DNA from: Saccoglossus kowalevskii
Taxonomy: Eukaryota; Hemichordata; Enteropneusta; Harrimaniidae
Direction of reading: 5' to 3'
DNA: 59,305 nt
NCBI RefSeq assembly: GCF_000003605.2
Contig: NW_003107089.1
Span: 491,772 to 551,076, forward strand
Shown here one piece after another: positions 22,631-36,000 of the stretch (its first letter is position 1; each line of letters opens with the position of its first letter). The translations under genes and the position numbers were made by a program. The notes below the pieces were generated by a model, which worked only from the letters and a program-made list of their open reading frames with translations, was not told where the DNA came from and ran no database searches.

Positions 22631-25600
22631 AAGAACTATGGCACTGACATGGTCATATATGTAAAAAGTATGTTAATTATACAAGGTCAGATTATATACT
22701 GGGTCTATTTACTAATCAATGTTGGAATTCTAAGGTCCAAGGAACTTACAAATCTCCGATGATTTATCAAGAAGCGGTCGCCTATTCAATGAGATATTTT
22801 CTAAACATTGAAAATTCTGATTAGATTTGTGCACAAATTGATGTACATTAATTAATACAAATCAATTTGTATTAATTAATGTACAACTGAAATGAATTAT
22901 AATTATACGCACCGATATATGATGAGGACGCTCTTAGTAACATATAAATGAATTTACAAATATGAAAACATAGCATAAACGACAAGCAATCGTCAAGTAC
23001 ACACTATAATACAAGGTAAAATATGTGCAAACATCTATGCCGACCTCAAGTCATGCAGTCCAGTAAGGAAGTCCGAAATGAGCGAGATTGTAAGCATCGG
23101 CATTATAATATCATAACAACCAAATCATTTATGCTGTTTACAATCCTTGTCTGAGTGATATCGCAGAAACCAAATTATTATTTTTGTACATGCACACTAA
23201 TTTCTATACTAACTGTTTCATATTTTCTTCTTTATTGCAAATAAGGAATATTAAAGTACCAACATGACTTTTGTAAATTCACAATAATTATCTGCTCGTT
23301 GTGATATAGACATTTGAACTAATAAATGAAATATCATTGTTTTGAGATATATACATATCAGTGGCGGATCTAGGGGGTTCTTGGGGTCCGGAGCCCCCCG
23401 TTGAAAAATGTATTCAATTTGTTTTTGTATATTATAAAAAAAATCATTAACTTAGTCTGGCGATTTTAAAGTTTGGACCCCCCCATAAAAAAATCCTGTA
23501 TTCACCCCTGCATATTAAAAGAATATTTCCTGTAAACGGTTCGTATTTGCTGTCATCTTATATCGTCGATTTAACTATTGTTCAGTGTGAATTACACTAA
23601 TTACTACAAAGAAAATATATAAACTTAGTTTTCTAAACGTAAATAAAGTGGAAATATATCTCTATATGGTATTATATTTAATATCTTAATCTGAATATTT
23701 GTGGCGTTCGTTTCAACCCTTCGTGTTTACCCATTTTTCTGCAATTTCACAAATACACTATAATGTGCATCAAGTAAGCGTCAATGATCAAATTATTATT
23801 TAGGCAAAGTGTTGTTGTTCATAGAGGGCGCTCTATTAGATGCGTATATACGTACGACATTTAATGACACTGTTGTAGCTACAGGGAATGTGTGCACATC
23901 ACATTCCACCACTGTGACAGTACATTTATGTTCTATTGTGAATTATACCTTTTGCCCTTCTAATGAATGTTCACATTGAAAACTACTTGACACGTTTTTG
24001 TCAGGTTACAAAATATCGTAGTGACTACCTTGCAAAAGCGAACACTGTCCCTGTGAATAAATTATTTCCATGCTCCAATTTTCAATCCTTCTTCAATGCC
24101 AAATTGACTGACTGATAAACTAGCACTTTTTCGGTTTTTGAGTAGGCGCTGAGCGCTCATTATCATCATTCTCTGTTTTGATTATTTTTTGTTATAATTT
24201 GTCTGTTAAATATCTATATTGCACACACAGTCGTAGACAATCTTCCACCAAGATTAAGTTACATACAAATTTTGGACATTTCTTGAATATATTGACCAAA
24301 AACTTCATTTCTGTATCCAAACTCGACCCCATTGGATATTTGTGTTAGGAGTATGTTTGACAGTTCTCCGCAAATTCTGTTCTGTTTTTAAATGATATAA
24401 GATCCGACAATCAGACATTTTCGCCAGCCAAGGTTCATTTATTCGGCCCTGGCCTCCCCATTATACCGGGTTCGTAATGACGGCCATGGAAGACCGACTT
24501 TAGCAAATCCGTTGAAATCGAACGATGATGGCAGATAATATGGCATAATTCGAATGAGCGAACCGAGTTACGTCAGCTGTCACATTTTTTGTTTCATTGT
24601 CATTCATAACTATTAATTTTTTCTTCGTTCTTTTGAAATATCCACCCATGATAAGTTTGTAGTGCAATAGATCACGTAATTAACAAGTGCTTTAATGAAA
24701 AAGTGGTTCGTATTATACCCACCTTTTTGGTTGTTGGAACTGAGCTGTATTTTTTATATCTTGCCCACTAATTAGAAAACAGGAGTTTTAATTTATTCTA
24801 TATTTTGCATGTTTCACGATTTTTGGACTGCAATATTTTTTTCAGGCTTGAAACATACGTATTATAAACTAACGTCATGGTAATTGAAACAAATAATATT
24901 TACTAAAGATGATTCACATGATGACTATGAACAGACAGAAAGTATCGTTCTACCCCAAATGTTTGGGACAAACTGTTACACAACTTTCAATACCAGGGTG
25001 TTATGAATGGGCGCCATCAAGCGATCATATTACATATATGAGAACTACTTAGTTTTTCTGTATATATTATCGCATCTCTTTTTAAGGATCATGGAGGCCT
25101 TTATCATGAATTTTTCCTCACACAAAATTATTTTTTTTCCTTTAATTTCCAAACAAAAGTTTTGGATGTTTCCGGCAATTCCACTCTACCTTTCCTTTTC
25201 GTCATATACGCTGGCCGTTCTCATGTGCTTTGCGGGAAGGCTATGTGACAATTTTGCCTATGAGAGCCATCTGTGTCGAAATTAAAGTCGGCTTTCGTTT
25301 GTGCAGTTCAGGGGTCACAATCTTGCCCGGCAATCAGTCAGCGGGATTACCTTGACAACGGGCGTAATACTAGGCAGTATTACGAAATATTGCGAGGCAA
25401 AACCAAAATACCGACAGTTCAGCTTTTCTTGATGTTATGGTGTACGCAGTGTGCATTTTATTGAGACTGTAACCAGATCTATTTGGTGTAATGGCTGTCC
25501 CGTGATCAATTGTAAGTTAAACTCACTGTCCTACATAATGTTTTAATCAACTATATGTCATTTTCAGAAATATATACACTCACTGCCACCCTCCAACGCC

Positions 25601-27029
25601 GCAGCAACGTTGACAGTCCGTATATTTGTGAAAATTAACATATAGTCGGTAAAAACCGAATATACGCGTGGTGGTAGTTAAACGTGTTTGATGACGCATT
25701 AATAATGACACTAGATCTAGTTACACAAGGCCGTGTCAACCACCGACGTTTTGTCGTGGAGTCCGATATTGTTCTTTCTCCGTCTATTATTATTTCTACG
25801 CCTAACCGATAGTCGTTAAGTCTCCGGCCAGTGCCCCACCCCACCACATTGAAAAGGTCTGTACGTATGCGCCACAATTTCGATCCCGTTTTGGGGATTT
25901 TCGGCTATTTTTAACAAAATGTTTTTTTGAGCAGAAAAAGAAAGTGGTTGGTTCAGTGTTCAGCCAAAAAAAATTAAACGTCGATTTTGTTGGACCCAGT
26001 TTTCAACTAGCCATGTATGTAGAACCCTACTCCAAATATAGGTGACCCCCCCCCCCGGCCTAAGTGGGGTAGTACCCTTTTGTGGCACTTGGGATTTACT
26101 TTAGTTACATATTTGTTATCGACAGTATTAGGATAATACAACGAAATCAAGATAGAGTTATACAACTATAAGTGGCACTATCCTGACAATAGAAATAAGT
26201 TGCCTGTATCGCCAGCCTAAACGAAAATGAATTTGAACAATGTTTTAGATACATGTATACCGCTTCACACAATCCTTTTTGTATTTGATTTGTGCGCATT
26301 TTAATTGTATTCACCGTAAGTATTTAACGATAACATCAATGACAGAATTATGAATGCAAAAATGGGGCCCATACCTACATTAGATTCGGGTAGACCGTAC
26401 ATCAGAGATTCTGTGACACAAATAGCATACATTATTTGACGGGAAACTCGAATCAAATTTACATTTGAGGTGACAATGGATACTTGCTCTTAATCGGCAC
26501 CAAAACATCTGTCGCAAACGCAATAGTTCAGCAATTTGTCGAGTCAATTTAAACGCGGTTTTAAAATCTACAAACTAATCAACATTTCTGCGGTCGATAT
26601 CTATGCCAACATTTTATTATGCTATTCAAATAAATTCTAATAGTGAAATATTTCAAAATAATGTTGAATACAGTCTAAAATAACAGAGAACATTTTCTCA
26701 CCAACTCAACGAAGGGACCTGACCTAAACAAATGAATTCATATGGCCTGGATTCCGCTCATCCCATTAAAAAGATTTGAAAAAAACAACAAAAAAAACAT
26801 GGCATTTTACCGTAAGTATTTTTGACGCAAGCCAGGATTGAAATAGTAGTCCTGTTAAATATACCCATATTCTTTGTCCCATCATGATGAAGAACAATAA
26901 CAATTCAGTAAAAATGTCCTCACTATTTATTTTTTTCAGATTTATTTTGTCTTCTCATTGGTCATTCGGACAATCACAGAGTGGTGTTTACATTATTAGT
27001 TAGTACTATTTACAGAGAACAGGATTACC
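22631..27029. other. intergenic region between CALHM gene 3 and the lectin gene
   Basis: It starts with the 3' flank of unit B and contains the short transposon at 23359-23510. The remaining 3.4 kb shows no gene I can support. There are G/C homopolymer runs near 26.05 kb and a small perfect palindrome at 25363-25384 (CGTAATACT, AGGC, AGTATTACG). Confidence 0.5.
23359..23510. mobile_element. short non-autonomous DNA transposon (MITE), 152 bp
   Basis: It begins CAGTGGCGGATCTAGG and ends in the reverse complement of CAGGGGTGAATACAGG, an imperfect terminal inverted repeat (11 of 16 matching). It is flanked by a 5-base duplication, CATAT. The paralogous site in unit A (around 17225-17250) lacks it, which supports insertion. 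The sequence between the ends is non-coding. Confidence 0.7.
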
Positions 27030-30000
27030 ATGACCACATATATTCATCACCTTATACTTATAATTTCCTACCATACAGTTGGTAAGTTGATGAACGTTTT
27101 TGGTATCAGCACCTTTTCACCATCTGCTTGCTAGATACTTAAACTGCAAGGACAATACACAGAAAATTAAACTTATAATTTAATTAATAATTGTTCCCGC
27201 TTTTTCTTTATTACTTCTCTTCCATGTTCGTGTTTTTTTTTATTTTATGATATTGATTTTTTTAATTTTTGCGTTAATATTTATATAACATTGAATCTTA
27301 AATCTTTATATTCACATTGTTTGTATAAAAAACATTATTTGTTTCAATTGACAATCCATCTATATAAAATAGACAAGATTATAAAAGTTGTAATATGGTT
27401 TACCTTGCAGTCACCTCACAACGATGCGAATCGAACTGGTTAACTTATGCACAAAGGTGTTTTCTCTTAGAAGAAGCAGATCAACCAGTCACGTGGTATG
27501 AAGCCACGCAAGCCTGTGAGAATAAAAATGCGTACTTGGTTGTGATAGAAAGTCAAGAAATCAATGTAAGCTTACACATGTTCATCTCTTTTATAATAAG
27601 CTTCACTTGTACAGAAATATGTTCATGTATTTTGTTGACATTTTATTATGAGTTAGATTCAACATTCAGTTTTTTTACGATCAATGTTTTTTTAAACGAA
27701 ACTGAAATTTCATCATTTCTCAGGCACAACGCTGAAAGGCCCGTTCTAAATACAACAGTTTGTATTACGTTTACTTGAATTCAAAAGCATAACTATATTT
27801 TAAGGTGATGGACGCCGCGATACGCGTGTTAGAATATCACGTGAATAAACAATGTATTTACACGTATTATATATGTCGTATGAGACACATATCGACCACG
27901 ACGCTGCACATACCCGACAACAATCACCTATTGCATTTACATGATTAATTATATCCAATAGCCTAGAGATGCCCAAACATTGACAGGATGCATTGATGTC
28001 GCACATCATAGTGCTATAGTGTAATCAGCGTCAGCTGTCATGTCAAAGCGCCCCATACAGACAGCTTAAAGTGCACGTATTAGTACTACCAGAGCGAACA
28101 ACGCCCCCATGTTGTGCTAAATCGATCACATAAAGCCCGTTTCATTTTTTTCTTTACTATAATTTTTAAGTCATTCCTGCGTTTGTATGTAAATTCATAT
28201 TGGCACGAATTAATCCAGTATAACAATCTTCAGTATAAACGCAGTACATAGAACTTGCCTACTGGGGACGTGCCCACGAAATGGGTCTCGTTTTGGGGAT
28301 TTTAGGTATAAGTATCGGTCTTAATTCTGGTCAAGATAGTATAAATATCGGTAATATTTTTCCGAATTGGTATAAATAACCTGAGCATTGTGTTATTAAT
28401 ATGCTCTTATGTAAGTGACAGAGTTGTTTTTTTATGTTCAAAATACATACTTTAATAAATCAATATACAATGCAACTGTTGGCTTACATGCTCTTCTAAT
28501 AGAGCAAATACGGTAACTGTTTTATTTGCAATAACAGTGATGACAGAAATGATGCTTTGGTATAAATATGGGTATAGATTTTGCCACTATCCAGGTATAA
28601 AAATGGTCTTACTTTTGAGCACTCAGGGGCACCTCCCTACTCAGCTATGTATCAACTGCCCCCCGGAAACACGCATCCAACTTCATTTTAATTTTATTTC
28701 CCAGAGCTTCCTCCAGGAGTTGGCTACAATGAATTACTGGATTGGTCTCCATGACATTGGAAATGAGGGTACTTTCACATGGATTGATGGCGCAATATTA
28801 GACAACAAGGCATATACGTAAGTTATCCATTAGTATTACTTTATAGAGGGGGATAGCTGGTACAGTTTTACAGGAAATAAAAAGGGCTTTTTACAATTTA
28901 CAAAGAAAAAAAGACGTTTTTACAGTTCACAGTGAAAATTGAATGTTTACAGTTTACAGAGAAAATAAAGGTTATTTTACATTTTACGTAAAATTAAAAA
29001 AAAGAAAACCAAGAAAATTCTTGTACGTACCGAAAAAATTACACATTTTTACGACGTACGAACAAAATATTTGATTGATTACGTTGTACGTCTAGCCTGT
29101 GATTACAGAATTACGGAATTTATTTTTTCAATTTACGTTGTACGAACAAAAAAATATTGCAATTACGTTGAACGAAAATAACCCTTGCCCCCCTCTTTAT
29201 AGTAAACAAGCTTCTGGGGGTATGGAATTTGTATACTGCACCAGACTATGGGGAACATGTTGTTGTCTGATGAGGTACAAAATACGCAGAGACAATCTAC
29301 ATTCTTGTTGCACATTTATAACGCATATTTACTTAAATATTAATTTAGTCCAACAACATACATTAACATGTATTTATAGAGATTAACAATAATATTTATT
29401 TTCTTGTATGTCAGAAACTGGGACTCAGAACAACCTAACAATTTGGACAGCGGTGTCGGCGAAGACTGCACTGAGATGCAAATAAATGGTAGATGGAATG
29501 ATAAATCATGTGACGACACATCGACATTGGATGGTTACATATGTCAAAAAGCAATGGGTAATTTGTTCATTTCCCCAGAGGAAATGGCATCAATTACTAG
29601 ATTAAAATCTGTATACAGTGTTCTCCTATATTGTACTCACTAATGATGTTTGTTTAAATACTGCTTATATAAATTCAAAGAAATACAATTTGTACAACTC
29701 AGTTTAGTGTGTAATGTCAGTGCTACCCATACTGACGTGATGTAAACTGTGGTTAGTAGCTAGAAATTCAATGTTTGATTTTGTTTTATACATAGATGTT
29801 CCAATAAGATGTGACGAAGACAATGGGTGGATGTCCGTTAATGATAGGTGTTACAAGTATAAAGACACCGTTAAAACGTGGGAGGACGCAAAGCAATGCT
29901 GTGAGAAAATGGGTGCGGACCTCGTCAGAGTACAGAACCAGATTGTACAAGACTACGTTACTCAATTAACAACAATAACTTCACTGTGGATTGGACTCTC

Positions 30001-33000
30001 AGATAATGTAAGACAATTACGTTACTTTATTCTCCAATCATGACATGATCATGCTGCATGTTAAACATCACTATTTGATGCATTTTTGAACAGAAGACGG
30101 CGAAAACTAAAAATCAAAAATTAAGGAGTTTGTAGAAAACGATTATAGCCTTAACATTTAAAAGTACTTTGGAGATGGTCTCAGAGGTCATGCACAATTA
30201 ACATACATTAGCATATAAGTTGTAAGCATAGTTCCAGAAGCTGTTTATTTTCACAAATGTGCGTTACTTTTTACACGTTGAGAAGAGGTTCACAATTGTA
30301 AACTATAGGTGCGTCATTTTCGAGGCATCAACTCGATGTTAATTGGAAGCATATATACAAGGCAGAATTCGATACACCAACAAAAACATCTCAACGAACA
30401 TGCTGATCTCTGATTGGTATGTCGGTTAGGTGTTTGGGGTGGGTTTGCGGTGCATTGACTGTCGATTCAACTTGGCTTGTATTGTGACATATGCATGAAG
30501 CATCTATGTAACCCTGTCTGTCACATGGAAACATTATAATTCAGTGTCAGGTATATAACTATGACTAAATTTGCATATAAATTAGGTGATATAAATGGCG
30601 AATTGCAGAATACAACATAGTATAGTATTTCATTGAGATTCAATAAAACATATACAATTGCATTTTCTTGTAGTGGCTCAAGAACAAGTGATGGTGAATT
30701 TGGGTAACAACCTTGAATCAACAACGAACTGTAATTTTGTATTCAATATTGGGTCTGCTTTATAAAAGAATAAAGTATTTATAGTAACAAATATTTTTTT
30801 GGAATATACTCATAACATTTGTACCAAATGCCATTTATATATATTGTAAATTATATAATAACACGGTTGTTTGTGGTCAATGACCTTTACCGAACGAAGT
30901 TAAAAAAAATGTAAAAACACAAAACGTGTAAAATCACCAATTTAATTGTAAATTTCAATTCCTTGCAGATTAGTGACCAAAAAGGAGAGTATTCATGGGC
31001 CAATGGATCACCAATATCTTATACAAACTGGGCACTAGATGAACCACGCAATAAGTAACTATTTTATTTATTTAGTTTTATTATTTTCCTATTGTTTACT
31101 TCACACGATTTTCTTTTTCCTGTCTATCCTATATTTCACATTCCCAATAATTGCTCTAAATAAACCATTTGTAACTCAAAACGATATATTATCACTTTTT
31201 GCTTATCCAACTTTACACAAATTAAACTATGACTACACGTTCCCTCGGAAGTTGCATTTATTCGTGTTAATCAACAAACATTTGGTATATTTTTTTGTGA
31301 TAAACAACTTTCAAGTACATCTGTAGTGGTGTGCTTTGTAAGTCCTCAATATGACAAATATAGAACATTTCTTGTTCCATAATACTGTCAATGCATACTA
31401 TAGAATGAATACATTTATAGTGATGATAATGAAATCCAGATATTTGCACTGCGCTCTCCAAGTTCTGTCAAATAGACAGTGAAGTAAACCATTATCTTGT
31501 TTTCATTGTGTAGTGTCAATAATTTTTGACGCCCAATAATGCCAAATACATCGCTTTTTTTTGCTAAAATGTTGGCTGGTATTTGTCTTGCCAAATTATG
31601 TCTTAGATATATTACTTTACTATTATTTGAGACCTTTTTAACAATTCATGTTATATGCGTTGTTTCAGTGCTTTTATTCTTATTTATTTATTACCAGGCA
31701 TTAGATGCATTGTTAGGTTATATCTTATATAATCTAGATTTTCAATGGGAACAATTGTAATAGTCACGGTATGTTCTTATAATCCTCGGTTCAAATATTA
31801 CACTTGTATAAGCATATTTTATTTAATCTAGTTCCGCAGACAACTGTGTAACCGCCAAATTATCTAAGTGTGGTCAGTGGATCACGGCGTCGTGTGCGAC
31901 AAAACTACCATTTTTGTGTGAAAAACCTGAAGGTAAGTTCATATGACAATTGTCAACATATTCTGAAATGTCAGAACATTAGCTTATAGTTGATTCAGAT
32001 ACAGAGATTGAACAATATTTCGTTATTTTGATGATTCAGATAATGATTATGACTATAATATCAATCATTAATTGTACTATAGCATAATCAATGACCATCA
32101 CTCATTAAACACTATGAGAGTAATGGCCACTATAATTACGTTTGATGACGGACTGGTTATTTGTCTTCATAAATAGAATATGTCAGTACCCAAATAAAGA
32201 GGTTGTTTTACTTTAATCAAATTTTGAGAAAGTAATTCTACTTGTCAATGTTTGGTCTATGTAAACAGGTTCATGTGCACCTGGATGGAAGATATACAAG
32301 GGTCACTGTTATCAATACCAAACACAAGTTTCCTCTTCCTGGATCAATGCCAAATATACTTGTGATACGCAAGGAGCGTATCTGGTCACCATAGACACGT
32401 AAGTCATATGTGGTTTACTTAGAAACCATGCCTTCACGATTTCTTCATTAATTTAGAAATAAATAAATAATTTCTAAACAGTATTATGTAGAATAAATGC
32501 ATTAAGAGGTATAAGAAACTGAGACAAATCAACTATAAATTTCTGTTTTGCAAATTTTTGCAAATATACATGATTGGCTTCTGAAAATCACCCTGTTACA
32601 CAATTTTGTTAACAATAATATGTCTATAACACAGTTAATGAAATTAAAGATATTTTTCCGATCATTGTTTTCCAACCTATATTTTATTGTTAGACCCAAT
32701 ATGCCAGCACTGTACATGATAGTTCATTTGTTCAAGTTAATACAATCATGAGCTGGAGGGATTACAAGATGGTATAGCAAACATTCTGATTTCGTTTGTT
32801 GTTTTTCTGTGTTCCTATCTTCCTTCTATGTACACATTATCTGAGAATTAAATAAAATCATAATATGATAATAATTTCTTTATATTATTTCACACTGAAG
32901 AAAAGCTGAGCAAAACTATCTCATAAGTGAGTACTCAGCAGAACGTAACAACATTTGGATTGGCATATCTGGTAAGTCTGATAAACCCAGATATTATTAA

Positions 33001-36000
33001 ATCTTTATTACAGGATATAAAATTGAAAAGTTCCTACATCTCATATGAAAAAAAACAAAAACAACAACAATATATATAAATAAACAAAGAGAAAAAACAA
33101 ATATATAAAAAAAGACTTGACTTATAAATAAATTCATTGTTCTAACAATTAATAATACAATTTCCTCGAATAGACACCAGAAGTGATGGAGAGTTTGCTT
33201 GGAGTAGTGGCTGTCCTGTATCGTATACTAACTGGAATGAGGCGCACCCACTTAATATGTTTGGACAAGAAGATTGTGGTACAATTTTTACTGGTGAGGC
33301 ATACATAGTTAATCATGATTGCGATATCATACTAACAGACGTAACCATATAAGTTGTTCAGCGCGTGAAACTGATCCACCCGTTGGCAGCGTGTGTAGAA
33401 TATTATTTTGAAAACTAACTGTAATAATATTGTCTGCAAAACCTTTGCAACATTGTTCTGTAATCACAGTCGTTAAATATACATCAGTCGATTCAAATAT
33501 CTCAGTTTGTTCAAAAATAATTAATCACATTTATACTCAGGGGCATCAAAAAGGATACATATCGGCAGATTAAAGGTTGGGACAAGCTTTGACCTATTGA
33601 CATCGTTCCCTTAAATTTTAAAGGTGGGTATTCTGGTGAACGTAAATGGCGAGAAGACGGACGCTGTGGACATGAATACCCGTACAACGGAGAACCTGCT
33701 GAGTGTGATCCAAATCATGGCAAACCATGTTGTTCTTCAAATGGATTGTGTGGAAATACCGAAGATCATTGCATGTGTGCCACATGTACTGACTACACTC
33801 AAATATATGGTTAGTGATGATGTGTTTTGATTTCAATTCTTCAGATTTCATCTTAATAATCAGAGGGTCTATATAATCTCGCATTTATATTGTGTAAACA
33901 TCATGTACAACATGCCCAGCCGTTATTCAAATTAACAATCCAAGAACACAAAATACATGATTGACAAACAATATGTGAGTGATAGTTCGTCAAAAGTAGA
34001 AATAAAGTAGAAATCCAATAAATCCAATCAAAAGCAAAAATGCAAAACATAACAAAATCATCTCATTATTAAGTGTATAACAATTGATTTTAAAATGGTC
34101 ACTAAAGCAATGTTTTCATTCTACTAGGGATTGGCCAGTGGAGTGCATCAGATTGCTATCTTCAGAGAGGCTTTATTTGTGAAATACAAGCTGGTAAAAC
34201 ACATGTGTGGTTTCATAGATACTTAAGTTTGTTTGTCTGTGCGTGGTTGATAATGTAATGAAATGTGTACCAGATCATTTTTAATCAGTTATTCAGACAT
34301 CTTTCTACTGTGTCTATATTCGTCTTATAAACAATAGTTAAACTTCTGACTAAATGCTACAGCTACAATTAGCAAACACTCGGTGGGAATAATTGTGTGT
34401 GATATTGCATAGCTATCTAGTGAATCAATCAAATCAATTCAAATCCAATTGTCCAACCTTTGTTCATTCACAGATATTGATCCAACATCGCCAGTTCAGT
34501 CGGTTGTAGATGTGCACTGTGATGTGGCATGGGACCTTCACGGTGACTACTGTTATTTATTTGAAACTAATAAACTTGCCTTTCACGAGGCAGAAGCTGC
34601 TTGTGAACAAATGGATGCTAAATTGACAAGCATATTGAACTTATCAGAGCAGAAATTTATCAGTGGTGGGTAGTATTTTACTTACTGAATTATGGCACCT
34701 CTTTTGTTTTCCAAGATTAAAAACAATCCATTGTGTAATCTATTTTTCTGAGAGAGTTAATACAAATTGCATAATCTAATTTTCACATTTAGGTCGAATT
34801 GACAATCGTCGTACTCCAATGTGGTTTGGGTTGCATGACAGAAACCACGAAATGCAGTGGGAGTGGACAAGTGGAGACGAGGTAAGTCAATAACTCACTT
34901 CATTATTCAATAGATTTGACCTTGTCCAGTTTCCCACGCCAAAAATTGTAGTGTTACTGTTTGAAGCAGATTATTACTAACTAAATATATTTGACCTGTC
35001 CATATATTCGTATATAGTCAGGTGTTAGGTTAACTACAAATTTGAATCAAAGTTTGTACTTTTTATATGTATTTTATTTTCGTCACAATCATGCAAAAAC
35101 AAGAAGTATTCATTCACTTACTGTGTTGTTTAATTCCATAGTATAGCTTCACAAACTGGGCTGATGGGGAACCCAATAACTATTTCCAAGTAGAAGACTG
35201 TGCTCATATAATTGTAGACGAATCAAGGAATGGTGAATGGAATGACATCACTTGTGATACTGATTTAGGATATATCTGTAAAAAGAGAAAATGTGAGTAT
35301 ATACAAGTAAATGGTGTGTTATCCGTCTATTTCACAGTTTGGAAATTAGCTAAAATGTTGTTACGTCAAGGTAATCGTGACCCGTCCAGAGTGACATTCC
35401 AGCATTTGGACAATCCGGACATCTGTCCACGTCTGTGTGTGTGTGTGGGGGGGGGGGAGTTGTCATGAAACAACAGAAAGAAGTAATAAGAGTTTGTTGG
35501 GGTCCAATATTTTAAATCAATATCTCTTGGGTGTAAGGTAAATATGACTTCACTATGTAAATCGACAGATTATCACCTGATCAATTTTACTACGTTAAGC
35601 CATACTTACCTTACACCCAAGATATATTGATTTAAAATATTGGACAGTGTACAAAAACTTACCAAGGATGCGTGTAATGTGGTCGGAACCCAAGAACTAC
35701 AACATTAGTTGATCATTTAATCCAAGTCGAAAGGGGCACACAATATAAAAACCCGCACACAACTATTAAAAGAAGTAGGATAGACTTTGGGTTCCAAATT
35801 ATTATTTTTGTTATCTAAAAAGATAAAACACATGTTGCCAACAGTTTACTGAAGGAAATGTTTCAAGCGGCGAAATCCTTGTATTCATTTGAAATGTTAC
35901 TACTGGGGGGTACTATGCAAATAGCAAATAACACAAGGGGACCTAAATACAAGTTGAAAAGTGAGCACATAAAAAGTTTTTAGCTCAGGATCCGATACTA

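Larger units (their letters stand above)
17400..23640 (+). repeat. tandem segmental duplication, unit B (carries CALHM gene 3)
   Basis: Counterpart of unit A. It differs by the 28-bp minisatellite near 20.2 kb and a short transposon at 23359-23510, and it lacks unit A's 714-base insertion. Coding exons are much more similar than introns, except for the exon 1 block, where the intron flank is also nearly identical. Confidence 0.85.
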
